Assembly (NCBI GenBank): GCA_040954595.2
Contig: CM082591.2
Coordinates: 11,160,001 to 11,224,000 of the forward strand
DNA length: 64,000 nt
Direction: 5' to 3'
Origin: Balanoglossus misakiensis
Taxonomy: Eukaryota; Hemichordata
Every line of letters starts with the position of its first letter. The first letter of the stretch is position 1. This document shows positions 48,301 to 59,998 of this stretch, in pieces. The position numbers and the translations under genes are program-made. The notes under the pieces were generated by a model, which worked only from the letters and a program-made list of their open reading frames with translations, was not told the DNA's origin and searched no databases.

Positions 48301-49502
48301 GTAATTGATAAACATGACATATGAAAGACTGTCAGAAAAGTAATGGTAGTTTTTTGGATAATAATTTCAGCCTCGAAAATCACTCTTTGCTGGGTCATGT
48401 GACTTCCACAGCCAAAAGCGATATCGATACAAGCGATCAAAACTCCTAGTACAATGAAACGTCAATTTATCATCATGAAGTTTAAGGGCGGCGATCGTTT
48501 TATGCGCATGTTCTAAACTATAGTCTCTGGTTACAAAAATGGCGTGTAGTCAATGTCATAAGACAGTGTGCTGTCCTAACAACAGACAAGATGGCAGCGA
48601 CCATAGTCTGTGTTGGAGACTGGGTAAAGACAGCAAACTGGGAGAAAAGACGGGACAAAACTAAAGTCTACTTATACGGTGTGCATGAAATATGGAAGGA
48701 AGCGAGGACAGTCCACTATATGAATGCATCGAACACAAAATTTGCAAAAAATTTTGATTGGACGTAATGTTGGTTACACGAAATTACGCACATGCGCATA
48801 AGACGATCGTCGGCCTTTAATGGCAGCAGAGAGTTGGATATGATTCGTTTGGGTTAAAACAATCGTCGATTTACCCGTCGCTGTTTCAATCTAGAGCAAC
48901 ACAGGGTCATGAAATTTACCAAACTCGTGATGACAGAGTTGCAACTAAAACAAATTCCATGTTCCCTGCACGTAGTTGAAATAAAACATACACATATAGC
49001 AATCCGGCTGTTGTTAGGTCAGTGGGCGGTAGATGTGTACAGTAGTATGTGGTCATCATGATTCAAAATTTCGAAAATACGCTTGACATGCTAATGGCAC
49101 ATTTGCTGGTGCGACCATGGTGCGACTGATGTAACAAAGACATACGCGTATTTTGCAGCTCGTGGATAACAACAGCGAGAATAAGATACTTAAGACTGCC
49201 AATCGTTCACAGAGCGAAACACAGAAATCGATAAGGGCGAAAGGATTCAATTTTTAAAAACGCGCGACAAATCAGCGGAAATCATTTACGAAATGATAAT
49301 CCCATAAGATCTTAGCTTCAATGTGGTCCACTCGACCGTCCAATGCAGAGATGTAGTGTTGAGTTGACTGCGATACTATGTGTACACCCTTGACAATTGT
49401 AAACTGTGGTGATAGCGTACTTACCAGTTGAGTTGTATTGAAGATATACAGAAAGACTTTGATACAGTTAGTCTGAAAATGAAGTACACTGTTGGCCGGC
49501 AT
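45340..49502 (-). CDS. Tetraspanin 1, complete, 7 exons, 250 aa
   Basis: Four-pass membrane scaffold of the tetraspanin family. Exons (5' to 3'): 49502-49425, 48298-48113, 47859-47785, 47374-47273, 46911-46804, 46175-46092 and 45459-45340 (TAA). All phases are 0 and all introns GT-AG; one donor, after exon 4, is a weak GTTTGT. Exons 1-2 give TM1 and TM2, followed by GCVATKSEKPC. Exon 3 is TM3 (YFAVLAILMLSELAVGVIMV). Exons 4-5 form the large extracellular loop with LQNRFECCGADGPDDW, carrying the hallmark CCG, and a cysteine-rich CYCYYC. Exon 6 starts with the loop's GC and holds TM4. Exon 7 is a basic cytoplasmic tail (SMKLIRHLRKQKHLEDLQ). Start is the first ATG at 49502. Intron 5 holds a full MITE. 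A minus-strand paralogue begins about 2.6 kb upstream. Confidence 0.93.
46334..46681. mobile_element. AGGGAC MITE (TTAA family 1), full 348-bp copy in tetraspanin intron
   Basis: Flanked by TTAA at 46330-46333 and 46682-46685. TIRs AGGGACAAAGTCTCTCTC / GAGGGAGACTTTGTCCCT. A second inner inverted repeat (CCACACACAACTTCCATC and its mirror) makes most of the element able to fold back. TTAA targets and AGGG ends suggest a Kolobok-type or piggyBac-type mobiliser. Non-coding. Confidence 0.88.
48486..48816. mobile_element. MITE, TTAA family 2, copy 4 (best preserved)
   Basis: Lies in tetraspanin intron 1, with TTAA at 48482-48485 and 48817-48820. Left TIR GGGCGGCGATCGTTTTATGC, right TIR CATAAGACGATCGTCGGCCT. 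The 331 bp are in the opposite orientation to copies 1-3 and defines the family boundaries. Confidence 0.85.
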
Positions 49503-49980
49503 GATGGAACAATCGCTGCTGACCTGTCACCTATTTGGTGAAGGTAACTGGGATCTTCCACAGCGTGATTCAGTGATTTGCATTTGATATTCTCTGACGT
49601 CATACAGCGCCACGTCTTGGCCGATGTGCAACGCTTTGGAAGGTCTGTTGATTGGCTGCAATTTGTCCACCTGTTTGAAAGGTGGGTGCACTCAAGTATT
49701 GACCAATCATGTGAGGCCTTACACATTACCCATCTGCACACCAGTTTCACGCTCCTCAAAACGTGTTCCCGTCTCGTCACATCTCAATCGATACCCCGAC
49801 CAGACGAATGCATCCTACCAATTATAAAGGGAGACGTGACACCAGCCCCCCACGTCTAAGGAAGGCCATGCACGAAAAATGTGCTTTGGTGTCCTTGTTG
49901 TGACATTTCTCTCTTTCACCGAAGAGGGTGTGTTTTGAGAACCATTCGCTGACTTCCACATGACAAAACGCGTTATTAAA
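49503..49980. other. Region upstream of tetraspanin 1
   Basis: Contains the presumed promoter. Several frames on both strands overlap here (for example 49578-49859) without any recognised domain. The CCAATCA word at 49701-49707 and a mirrored one at 49648-49653 could be CCAAT boxes, which is only a suggestion. Confidence 0.35.
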
Positions 49981-49984
49981 ATAA

Positions 49985-50282
49985 TAAGGAGATTTATTGT
50001 GCGCCTAATCTCTTTGAGCTAGGCGCAAGGCTCAAATAGAGCACTCTTTAGGATGTGACTTGAAAAGGCGTGTTTTAAGAGTAGATCAAAAAGAGACTAA
50101 AGATTGTGTGTGACGGAGATTATATCAGGTAGAATTATCCAAGTTATGGGACTTGTATAGGAAAATGATCTTTCACTGAAGGCTTTTTGTGACAGCACGA
50201 GGCACTTTGTAACTCGTGTAAAAACAGCTTTACAGGATAAATGCTTTATTGTATAATAATGAATAAATATATCAATATACAA
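49985..50282 (-). pseudogene. LINE 3' end fragment
   Basis: The minus strand encodes AFSERSFSYTSPITWIILPD followed by the start of an 'SLF...LKT..F' stretch in broken frames. This matches the extreme C-terminus of CR1/L2-type reverse transcriptases (RSFSxxxPxxWNxLP). A 5'-truncated dead copy between the two tetraspanin genes. Confidence 0.65.
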
Positions 50283-52078
50283 ATCAATTATTGCATGTAA
50301 ATCACATTTGCCCGGGTAGACGGTAAGTGACTATTCATTGACCAATCTGATTAGAATCTGCTACATGTAGCTAAACTTGTTGATTTCCGTGAGTCAAAAC
50401 AGGACGCGGGGGGGGGGGGGCATCGCTGCATCATCTATATGCATAAACTTGGTGTGAAAATAATTTTAGTTTGGCACGATTCCCGAAGTGGACATTAAAC
50501 TTTGCATGTGTGGTAAAATGCATCAACGTTGTGGGACAAGTTTTTTCTATCATGAAAGGTAATTCTAAACAATGAGTCCTCTCTGTTGCACTATACTCAA
50601 ATTGTTTTAACACCCCTTAAAAGACATAATATATGCAGTAATCGCTATGTTGTTGTATTCCCCTTGTAAACTACCTACATGACCAGTGTCATTTCTCGCG
50701 AAACTACCGGTATATATTTGCATATTATCGTATCGTTTCGTATCCCATCACATCACATCACATCACATCACATCATATCACATAACAATAACATATCACA
50801 GTTCATAGAACTTATATCTCATATCTTAAAGAAGGGATATACATGTATAAGTATCTAGTATAATTAGTTCAACACAAGTAAACCAACGGCACCAAATCGC
50901 CTAGCTAAGGGAATTTAAAAATGACTGGGCACATCTCCATTCCTTCAACCCCGAGAATGCGAAGAAACCCAAATGGGACAAATTTCTGTGTCAACGAAAG
51001 CACATTCTTTGAAGCTAATATTCATAACTTTTAATCATTCTTTTGTTTGAAGCAACACGAGATTCACTCCTATCTTAAGCTAGATTCCTGAATGTACTGA
51101 ACCTAAGTTCATAGCTGCTGTGTGAACATGGAGTAGATTTTCTTCCAAGCAGCCGTAAGTCGTGTGCATATATATCGCATGACGTCACAGCCATGACACT
51201 CGGGGAACATTTTCTGTCCCTTCTTGAATACTAGTACAGTAGTAGGGGCAGCTTTGAAAAGGTTACTTGCATATAATACGGTGTGATGATACAGAAAAAT
51301 TGGATATGCATTTTGAAAACTATCGTCGTGCTATATAGCTATTTTGGCAAAGTTTATGATAGTAAATCTCAATTTTGTGAGTTTGGCTAAAAATATTGTA
51401 AGCTTAATACTTCTCGATTATTCTACGCTTCAACATCATAGTGAAGAACGTAAGTTAGCATTCAGTGGTATAAAGTAAGAGTGCGTTAACTTAGATTTTA
51501 GAATAAAACTTTCCAATAAATTAGCAAATATGTCACGATTTGCATGGATTACATACAAATGGCCATTTTGGGAGGCTATTGATGATTAACTGAAGTGGTC
51601 AATCCCTCAAAAGTTATCATATATATTTCTTTTGTCTTCAATGGGGGAATCAGTATCCATGTTTGACAAACCATGGGCAACTAGTTTCCTTTGAACTGTT
51701 TTGTATGGCTGGGGACAAATCTGTTGGATTTTTTAAATAGAAAAAATGCATACTCCTCTCAATCTATCACAATTGTCTAAAACATGTAACATGAGAAAAG
51801 TTTTTAAAATCGATAAAATTAATCTGCTAATTGTCTGAATATAGGAGATATGACCGACTTCAACCAGGAAACGCCAATGATACAAATCTGAATAATTATT
51901 GTGTTGTAACCACAATCGAATTAAGTGACCACGCATATCAATCAATTTCGAGCCGACTTCTGAAATCATGTCCACACTGTATTTGTCATTCTCAATAGTA
52001 TCAAAATTGAATATATGTGGGTTGGTACGTTATAATACACAGAAGTTGGATGGGATCTCGCCAGATGACCAAAAAAGT
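50283..52078. other. Spacer between tetraspanin genes
   Basis: No gene seen. A G-run at 50409-50420, a (CATCA)n tract at about 50745-50780, and AT-rich unique sequence. Confidence 0.55.
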
Positions 52079-53152
52079 CTAATGTGTAAATTGTATGAGC
52101 TCTTCCAAAAGAGAGTGTGTTTCATTATACGTAGGCCGATCTTCCACTCTTCCTGATATTGCAACATAACAGCACTGAAAATATCATGCCAAGTATCTGT
52201 AAAGAGAAAATGACAAGATTCGGGTTGCAAAAAGACCAGAAAGTAAATATTAGTACTATTTTATACAATTTGGCAGTTTGGTTTTCAAAAACGGTTTGCG
52301 TTTTTCGACAATAGGCTGTTGACGTAATTTCAAATAATGTCTTTCTGGACAATCTGCCTATACTAGATAAAACCAAGCGGTTACCACGCATGCGTGTGCA
52401 CATCCAAATGTATGCAGAAGGACCTACGAATTTGCGAAAAATTATTAATATGACAACTATCGTGTGAACTAAATGATGTAATGCATGGAGTGATCAATTG
52501 CAATATTGTTTTGTAATACCTTCAAATAATTATTACTGGTATAATTTGTATTTCCAATAAGGATATACCTACCGGTTAATTTATATTTAAAGCATGGTTG
52601 TGGAAACTATCAAATATGGGCTATTGAAGTAATTTCAAACAATGTCTTTGGGGAAAACGCTCTTATTCGATCAAACTCGACGGTTACCACGGCAACGTGT
52701 TGGACCTCCAACTGTATGTTGGCGAATATATATCAATCAGTATCCAGGATATCTTTATGAAGATTGAAGCATTTTTTTCTCTCAGAAGCATCTTATGTGC
52801 ATCATACAAAATCTGACAGACAGTTATGTTTAAGATATTCACAATATGACACGGTATTTGGTATATTTGGTAATGGTTACAACTGTGATATCCTGATTGA
52901 TAATTAACAGAAATGAAAAATTCTTGGCATCTTAAAATCTCTACTGGTACCTAAAATACAAATTGACAGTAGAACCGGGTTAACATACAGAACAGTGACA
53001 GAACAATCGTTGTCACCGTTGCTTCCTGATAACAAAAGTGGAATAAAATTGTTATAACATCTTCTTACCTGGATTAGTCCTACAGCAATGCTAACACCGC
53101 CAATGATGTACAAATTTCGTTCCAGAAACGTAAACACTGCCAGTGTACAACC
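52079..53152 (-). CDS. Tetraspanin 2, last two exons only
   Basis: Two minus-strand exons. 53152-53069 encodes GCTLAVFTFLERNLYIIGGV and VSIAVGLIQ, the last loop cysteine plus TM4. 52174-52079 encodes the tail CCYVAISGRVEDRPTYNETH, ending LLEELIQFTH and TAG. Both junctions are GT-AG, phase 0, the same exon design as tetraspanin 1 (an 84-nt TM4 exon followed by a tail exon). The juxtamembrane CC is a usual palmitoylation position in the family. Exons for TM1-TM3 and the CCG loop are not found between 53153 and 64000, where the retroelement nest starts at about 53.6 kb. Either the nest sits in a long intron and the rest lies beyond the window, or the 5' part was lost. Confidence 0.82.
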
Positions 53153-53608
53153 CTGAAGACAACAACAAATCGAGGAATTACCATTTTCTCAAATCCTTAC
53201 AACTTGGATTCGTTTTTGGTAAAAAGAAGAGCTCTACGCAGTGTGCAACCGTCAGTCATATGAGGGCGCTCCGGCAATGCCAATGTAAAGGGTCAAAGGC
53301 ACATCGGAGCGCCCGCACACGACTCAATCTTTCAGTCTATGGTTTACTATGAACAACGCATTTAATCAATGTTTAACTAAACCAGGTGAAAAATAGATAA
53401 AGAACGCCTTATTACAATGTACATCATAGCACCAAATAATGTTACTTTCATCACAAACTTGTGAACTATACCGTGAAGTAAATACATGAAATTATGCAAT
53501 AACCGCTCCCCCGCCTGCGGCTCGTGCATATAGGTCTTGAATGGTGCTATATATCGTGGTATACCTGCCCTCGGCAGGGGTTACAATGCACTGAGAAATT
53601 CAATTGCG
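53153..53608. other. Spacer between tetraspanin 2 exon and the retroelement nest
   Basis: No gene. A hairpin with GGGCGCTCCG and CGGAGCGCCC arms lies at 53262-53313. Element D begins by 53609. Confidence 0.5.
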
Positions 53609-53714
53609 AATTTAGGCCCAACCCCTTGGGTGTAATTTGGGGCGCCCTCTATGTAGTGGGGCTTCCCGCCTTCCGCAGAGAAGTTGCTACATTTGTAGGG
53701 CTTCCGCCATCTTG
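53609..53714 (+). repeat. 106-bp direct repeat, copy 1 (element D 5' end)
   Basis: Begins AATTTAGGCCCAACCCCTTG. Identical over all 106 bp to 63895-64000, where the window ends, so the repeat is at least this long. Either a terminal/split direct repeat of a retroelement or the start of two copies of the same element. Confidence 0.9.
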
Positions 53715-53791
53715 CAGAGTTACTGGAGCAGTCGCTCGCTCAACACAACTTCTCCCGAAACCCGTCTTTTTCGACGCTACATCATCACAAT

Positions 53792-54913
53792 ATGTCCTAT
53801 CACTCAGATAACAAAACTCTCCCACGGTCCGACAGGCGGACTCCGAACTGCTCTGGCTGCAAGCAAGCAGTAAAAGGGCATCGCGCTCTTGGATTGCAGC
53901 CAGGCCCAAACTGCACAAGCGTGCCCCAACCACAAGGCACAGATGGAAGCTCTGCCATTCCCACCCCATCCGTCGTTGTCGAACAGACTGTCGACTCATC
54001 CCAGTTCGAAGACCTACAAGCCAGACAGGCCGAACTGTTACAGGAAAAGCAATTCCTACTGCAGAAACGAGAGCAGCGTGTATTACAGACCTGCATCTCA
54101 GAACTAGAACACGAAGTCGCCACCCTCCGAGGGCAGGATGTCACCACAAGTCCCACGCAACTCCCTCCATCGACCCCATTTTCGTCGGGCAACGGCGGTC
54201 CACCAACACTGGACACCCCTCGTCGAAACCCAGCGGCCAATCAAGCAGTCGACGCACAACTCTCTCATATCGTGAATTCCGCATGGCCGACGTCCATCGG
54301 ACAGTTTACTCGTGCTGAATGGCCGATCGCCCATATGTCACAAGGTAAGCCAGGAAAGCATCCTCGTGACACTCAAGCCCCCAGCTCCGCAGACGAATCC
54401 AAAGTGAAACGGCCACATTTGCGCCTACCTCGCAAAACATTCGACAACTTAACCATCCCACAACTGGTCAAAGGCGAATTAGAAATAATCAACTCCGTCT
54501 ACCTGCCCATCTCGTCTGAGGAACGCGCTCCCAGATTACTGCATCTCCAGAACTTAATGAGACTCGCTCATAAGCACGATTGGATAGACGTACTGAATTT
54601 CCACGGTACCATCTTAGAAAAGATACAAAGCGCAGAACTACGTTGGCAAGACTGCTTCGACCGTTATGAAAAAGAACTTCTCTCACCCGACACCCTGAAA
54701 TCCGTCAAACAAGGCACTGATCGCGGCAAGAAACAGGCCGTCAAGAAGAGCGATATTTGTTACAAGTACAACTTCCAGACATGCGAATGGGGCGACAAGT
54801 GTTTTAGACGTTACATCTGATATCGCTGTTTCAAAATTAACAACACAGCCACACCTCACAGCGGCAAAGACTGCCACCTCGCCACCAGCAAGAAGAATGA
54901 CACCCCCAAATAG
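53792..54913 (+). pseudogene. DIRS/Ngaro-type gag-like ORF of element D (internal stop)
   Basis: ATG at 53792; the frame runs to TAG at 54911-54913, with one in-frame TGA at 54818. Near the N-terminus is a small zinc-knuckle-like module (CSGCKQAVKGHRALG...C). A charged coiled coil follows (about residues 70-115: EDLQARQAELLQEKQFLLQ). The core has LVKGELEIINSVYL and VLNFHGTILEKIQ. A C-terminal cysteine zinc finger (CYKYNFQTCEWGDKC) is broken by the stop. This order is what I know from gag-like proteins of tyrosine-recombinase retrotransposons. No matching plus-strand RT follows within 54.9-56.6 kb, so element D is truncated. Confidence 0.72.
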
Positions 54914-56669
54914 TAATACACCTATTTCGGATTGAACTTCAGTCGTTGGGTTGCATCCCACGTTCACAGAGACTACATTGTGTTCTCTCTCTTCCTCACA
55001 GAACATTCCGTACACTTCTGCATCGGAAGAATTTTCTAGCGCTCGGTTACCGTCCAACGCTAACATTCGGGCTTCCTGGTCCCATACACCACGCCCTTCA
55101 TGTATCTCCGGCCATACAGCCGCATCCTCTGACATTGTGTCTCACACAGCGAACGATGACCCACCGTTCTCGTCCACTTCAAACATTGTAACAATTCCTC
55201 CGATTCTGCTTCGCCTCTGACATCGCGGTATTTTATCATTCCGTCGAGCACTTCCCCCTCTTCGGAATTTTCTTCAAACTGTGCCCAAGAAGGTCTCTAC
55301 ACGCCGTCGCGTCGTCATGGACCTCAACTTTCCAGAACTCATCATTCCGTCGAGCACTTCCCCCTCTTCGGAATTTTCTTCAAACGTGCCCAAGAAGGTC
55401 TCTACACGCCGTCGCGTCGTCATGGACCTCAGCTTTCCAGTACTCTTCTGTCAATCTCCGGCCATACAGCCGTATCATCAAAACATCCTGTCCACTTCTA
55501 CTACACGGATTTTCATAGCCTCCGTCACCGTCTAACGTTAACATTGGTCACTTACATCAAAGAATACTCCGCCCATACAGCCGCATCACAGACATTTCGT
55601 CCTATGTAACGGTACCTCAGCATATCTTCAGATGATGCGTATCGATTCATCGCACTGCAGTTCCGGCCGAACTCCAGCTGGACCCCTTACAACTAGACCA
55701 TTCCCCATTGGGATTGTGGTCCCCTCCTCAACTCTACCAAAGGACTCTATCCGCCGACGTGTCGTCATGATCTCAGCTTTTCAGGTCGCTTCCTCGCGAA
55801 GGCAGCTCACCCGATGTTCCCGAAAGTTTTCACGTAAAATTGTCGTACGCATCTCATTTCTCATTAATTGTTCAGGACGAGGACACGGTTGATTGTTATA
55901 CACAGAGTTTTACCCCGACCGCCTCAAAACTTTTCCTTGACCCCACAGATTACAGTCTTCTGGGTTTTTCACAGCATCATTTGTTCGTTTGTTTTTTCAA
56001 CAGTCAATGTCACTTATTCAGGTCGCTCACGAGACCTCCACATGCTTTAATATTTGTGAGAGCCAGGGATAGTACCTGCACTCATTAGTTTGGACCTCAA
56101 GTCGCACATTTTCAGGGTCAGGATCACCATATCCGCTTACCTGAACATTTTAACAGATGGCATATCTCACACCGTCACAGTTTTTCCTTTCTTGAGCTCA
56201 CTTATAGTTTTCATGTGACAGAAGTGACAGTGTCAGTCACCTCTCTCACCAATTTTCATTCTGAGCTGTTCAGGTTCACCACGCACCTAACCTTTACTGC
56301 GTAGGAATGTAATCGTAGTTAAGACTCCCTTTCTAATTTCAGGTTCGTTCACCATGGCTTACTCTTCATCAACAAACAGCAGTTTTGTACGTTTCGCATT
56401 GGCCACAGGGACAGTTCCTCTTTGTTCGGTCATTTTCTCGGCTTCAAGCCAACAACGGCCGCAACACATGTTTTTTCAATGTTTTTTTATCTTTTCTCTC
56501 GTTCACTCACTACAGTTTACTCGCCGAAATTTTTCTGCAGTGTTAGGCATCTTTATTGCAAGTTACTCGACCGCTGTATTTTTTACGGGCTGATGGGAAC
56601 TCCCTGAATGCTTCCCCCCCCCCCTCTGGCTTGGCGGCTTGGTGCTGGTTTTGTCAAACTCTTTCATTT
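54914..56669 (+). repeat. Non-coding remainder of element D with internal subrepeats
   Basis: A directly repeated unit of about 105 bp at 55235-55340 and 55341-55445 begins ATCATTCCGTCGAGCACTTC. A CGGCCATACAGCCGCATC word recurs near 55097, 55460 and 55570. Many short frames are open, but none has a recognised domain. The junction with element A is near 56,670. Confidence 0.55.
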
Positions 56670-57394
56670 GCATATTAAAGACAAGACACGCAGCCCAGAA
56701 GACAGTGTCAATGGGCAAGGCGAAGTTAAGTTGTCTGTGAATACCTAACAGCAAAGCCGGGGTAATAGGAAGTTTACTAACAACCGTGGTACCTTTCTGC
56801 TTAGCAATGCCTTTTAACAAAATAGACAGAAACCAATTGTCCTGGAGCGGATTAGGGAACCCATGTTCCCGGTGAAGAATACGAATGACATTCAAATACT
56901 GTTTAATGGAGCTAAACTTTAAACGCCGTGCAAGAAAAGCAGTGTACCTACAAATCATCACAGACGTAGCAGGTAAAGGGGGGTAGCCCATCTTTACACA
57001 AAAGCTAATGTACGATTTCCAGTGTGTTGAATATGTACGCTTAGTGTTGTGTGCATATGCTGATCCTCGGAATGCTGCCACTTCACAGTCGAGCTGTTCT
57101 TCCAACTTTGTGATTTCTGGATCTGTGGAAGAAGAAATTTGAAAGCATTGTGGCCCATGTGAATGGGCATACTAGCCAAAGTATCATGGGGGCTAACGGC
57201 ACCATCTGGATGAAGTAATGTGTGCAAACGAAGAAACTGGCCGGGTTGATGCAGGCGGGATATGGCATCTGGAATGCAGTTAGCTTTACCTGGAACATAA
57301 ATTGCTTGAATATGAAAGTTGTATGTGGCAGACAACCAAAAGATGGAGCGAAGCACTGACATAACAAAAGGGTGGCGACAAGTACCCTTGTTAA
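56563..57394 (-). pseudogene. Element A: RNase H C-terminus and truncated tyrosine recombinase
   Basis: On the minus strand, RNase H sequence resumes after the MITE (NFHIQAIYVPGKANCIPDAI, the conserved 'xPGxxNxxaDxxS' end). A shifted frame then holds the core-binding half of a tyrosine recombinase: AYAHNTKRTYSTHWKSYISF, SSIKQYLNVIRILHREHG and FWAACLVF. Homology stops at about 56,670, before any of the catalytic Arg-His-x-x-Arg...Tyr residues. The frame then runs into unrelated sequence to 56563. The recombinase is therefore inactive in this copy. Confidence 0.8.
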
Positions 57395-57742
57395 AGGGAC
57401 AAAGTCTCTCTCTCGCTGGCCATTTTCCATTAATTATGTTTGATACAACACACTGTTTATATTAATGTACATGTCGATATATAGTGAATCGACATTCGAC
57501 CACACACAACTTCCATCTCGTTTGTAGGATATGAGAGTAAAAACTCGCCCAAAATGAATAAATGGTAAAGAACGATTATTCATTTTGGCGAGTTTTTTCA
57601 CTCTCCTGTCTATAAGAGGGGTGGAAGTTGTGTGTGGTTGAACGTTCATTCACTATATATCCACATGTAGAATAACAAACGTTGTCTCTTATCAAATATA
57701 ATTAATGGAAAAAAAGGGCAGCGAGAGAGAGACTTTGTCCCT
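57395..57742. mobile_element. AGGGAC MITE (TTAA family 1), 348-bp copy inside RNase H of element A
   Basis: TTAA at 57391-57394 and 57743-57746. Same TIRs and same 348-bp length as the copy at 46334-46681. It splits the RNase H domain. The coding sequence on either side is continuous in frame around a single TTAA, so the insertion site is exact. Confidence 0.92.
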
Positions 57743-59091
57743 TTAAGAATGCCCCGAGCGGCCATACTATCAGTATGAAGGACAACTCTGTGATTAGACC
57801 AGAATGGGACCCACCTCATAGCTGCAAGGGCAACAGCCAGCACTTCCTGGTAATTAATATGTAAATGTGAAGTCTGAGGCCAATCAGCCCAGCGAGCGTA
57901 AACCCAGTCACCCCGAAAATAAGCCCCCGCTGCAGTTTTACTGGCATCCGTATGTACGTCAGTGATAGGGCAAGTATTGAGAATAGGACAACACCCATTA
58001 AATTGGGGCAAGAAAGCAAGCCACCATTCTAAATCTGCGTTAAACTCTTGCCCTAGGATGAGTTTATGAGACGGCTGGCGCAGGCAATTGATGCAATCAA
58101 GAATTCGTCGAAGGAAACTTCTACCTCCATGAATAACCTGACAAGCCCAATTTAATTTCCCAGCAAGGGATTGCAATTGGCGGCGATACGCACGCTTCTT
58201 AGAGCGAAATGACAGCAGCAATGTGTAAAGCTCTTCTAGCTTTGTCGGCGGCAGCGCTAAAGTGAAATTACAAGTGTCGATGAGTATGCCCAAAAACACC
58301 AGTTTTTGAGTTAGACCTTCCACCTTACTCCAGGCAATGGAAAACCCCAATTTCCGTAACAATGCAATAAGGGTATTCAACGCAGTCTGACATTCAAGAT
58401 AAGAGTCGGCAATGATAAGGAAGTCATCAAGATAAACTACAAGGCAGTCAACGCCCTTGCGCCGCATTATCCTGCGAACGGACTGAGTGAGGCGATGAAA
58501 AATAATTGGCGCTTTCTTAGCCCCAAAGGGCAGACGCGTATCATACATGTAAGTGGGGCTGTTAGTATGGGAAAACTGCCATTTCAAACCTGTGGCCTCA
58601 TAGTTTGAAGGATGTATCCGCACGGAGCGGTAGGCGGACTTTAAGTCCACTTTCGCAAGGAAAGAACCTGGCTTAATCAACTTTGTGGCATCACGAAGCG
58701 TCTGGAAAGAAAAGGCGGGATTAGAGGCATAATCGTTAACTGCCCTGTTAGGGGGCTGGCTGCAATCATGAATTAATCTCACATCTGAGGAATGAGGCTT
58801 GGGAACCGCACCCAGGGCACTTACAATGGTAGGCTTATTATTAGTGACCCAGTAACGGCCTTCTTCTCACTCAGTAAAAATTTGTGCCTCTACCCGTTCC
58901 CGACAGTCACTGTTGGTGGCAGACTTGTAATTATTGGTTTCTGCACATTTGATATCAGAGCCTGGATCGATTATATGGAAACCATGCTGTACGCCATCTA
59001 GAATAAACTCCTTATCAGGGTCCCTGGGGTCAATTTCCTCCTCCCACGCAGTGTAATTGAGGGCGGCAGGGAAGGGAGGAGGGTCTGGCAA
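57743..59091 (-). pseudogene. Element A: gag C-terminus, reverse transcriptase and RNase H (DIRS/Ngaro type)
   Basis: Minus strand. From 59091, gag-end sequence (DPDKEFILDGVQHGFHI) leads through one stop (TGA near 58867) into an RT. Seen: RLIHDCSQPPNRAVNDYA, FLAKVDLKSAYRSVRIHP, the catalytic YLDDFLIIAD at about 58410-58437, and LAGKLNWACQVIHGGRSFLR. RNase H follows, with TDASKTAAGAYF, INYQEVLAVALAA and LHTDSMAARG, before the MITE cuts it. The 'GKLNWA..v..GR.FLRR' block is typical of DIRS/Ngaro-class RTs. No methyltransferase domain was seen. The enzyme copies the element RNA to DNA in intact relatives; here it is interrupted. Confidence 0.88.
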
Positions 59092-59120
59092 GAAAGGCTT
59101 TACTGTGGGGGTTGAATGAT

Positions 59121-59783
59121 GCCCTGGGGCACCCCCCCTGTCAAGTTTGGGTGATTAATTTTGGCATGAGTTTGTTTGCACTCCATACAAATGTGGCTGT
59201 ACGTACACTTTGCACCAAATTTGCATTCACCTCGGTTGAACCCAATGCAAATGGGTCGGCCAGTTTTAGCATCTGTGGGGGATACCGCATGTGATTTACT
59301 CTATTTGGCTTGAGACTCATGGGGCTTATTATTCTTATGCTGACTGACTATTTTGTCTCTGAGGTAGACGGTAGACAAATGCTGAGAATCAGTGCCCCAA
59401 GGTAGGTTATAAGCAGCTTGAAGCTGTCGGTATTCCCTGTCAAAATGTAAAACTGACACCCATTCATAGCGATCAGCAAGCTGGCAAACTTTAATTGTGT
59501 ATGCCAAGTATTGCTGGACCTGTACCATATTATAGTTATGTTTGGAAATAAGTTCAAACAGAATACGGGAGCTAGCTGCAGCCCACTGCTGAGCAGTGAC
59601 GGAACTTAGCTTAGGTTTGGCAGGGCCCGACTCTAAAATAAGTTTGCTATCGCCTTCTGAAAATGCTAGCACTTGTTGGCCCATCTTAGCATGTAAAGAG
59701 CTAGGTACATAATCCACAACGTCAAAGTAGGCCAAACCTTGCATTGTTTTAGGTTTTAAGTAAACGAAAGGGTCCAAATCCAT
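59121..59783 (-). pseudogene. Element A gag, middle and zinc-finger part (internal stop)
   Basis: The minus strand from 59783 (MDLDPFVYLKPKTMQGLAYF) continues with VDYVPSSLHAKMGQQVLAF and QLADRYEWVSVLHFDREYRQ, ending at TAG 59301. The same frame goes on beyond the stop with TGRPICIGFNRGECKFGAKC and the HIC...C...H remainder, a CCCH-type knuckle. The gag N-terminal part lies at 62893-63523, separated by insertion of element B. Confidence 0.78.
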
Positions 59784-59998
59784 TCGGTGCGGTAGCTCTG
59801 CGTACAGGTCTGTGTGTTCCCGGCGTTACACGGCCTCCACCCACAGCCCTGCAAGGCGCCATAAAAAAACTGGTGCTTCTGCGGTCCGGATCCGGACCGC
59901 AGTTTTTTCGGCCGAAATTCGATTTTATCGAAGCAAAATCCTTTCCCTGTCTACTTCTGCCTCCTAACCGACTCCAAATATGATGCGATTAACTTGTC

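Noticed and set aside
52030-52230. Minus-strand frame overlapping the tetraspanin 2 tail exon
   Set aside because: It is a different frame of the same DNA. The spliced frame gives the expected TM4-plus-CC tail, while this one has no recognised domain and stops within 200 bp.
53800-55135. Long minus-strand frames (146 and 150 codons)
   Set aside because: Shadows of the plus-strand gag of element D, with no recognised domain.
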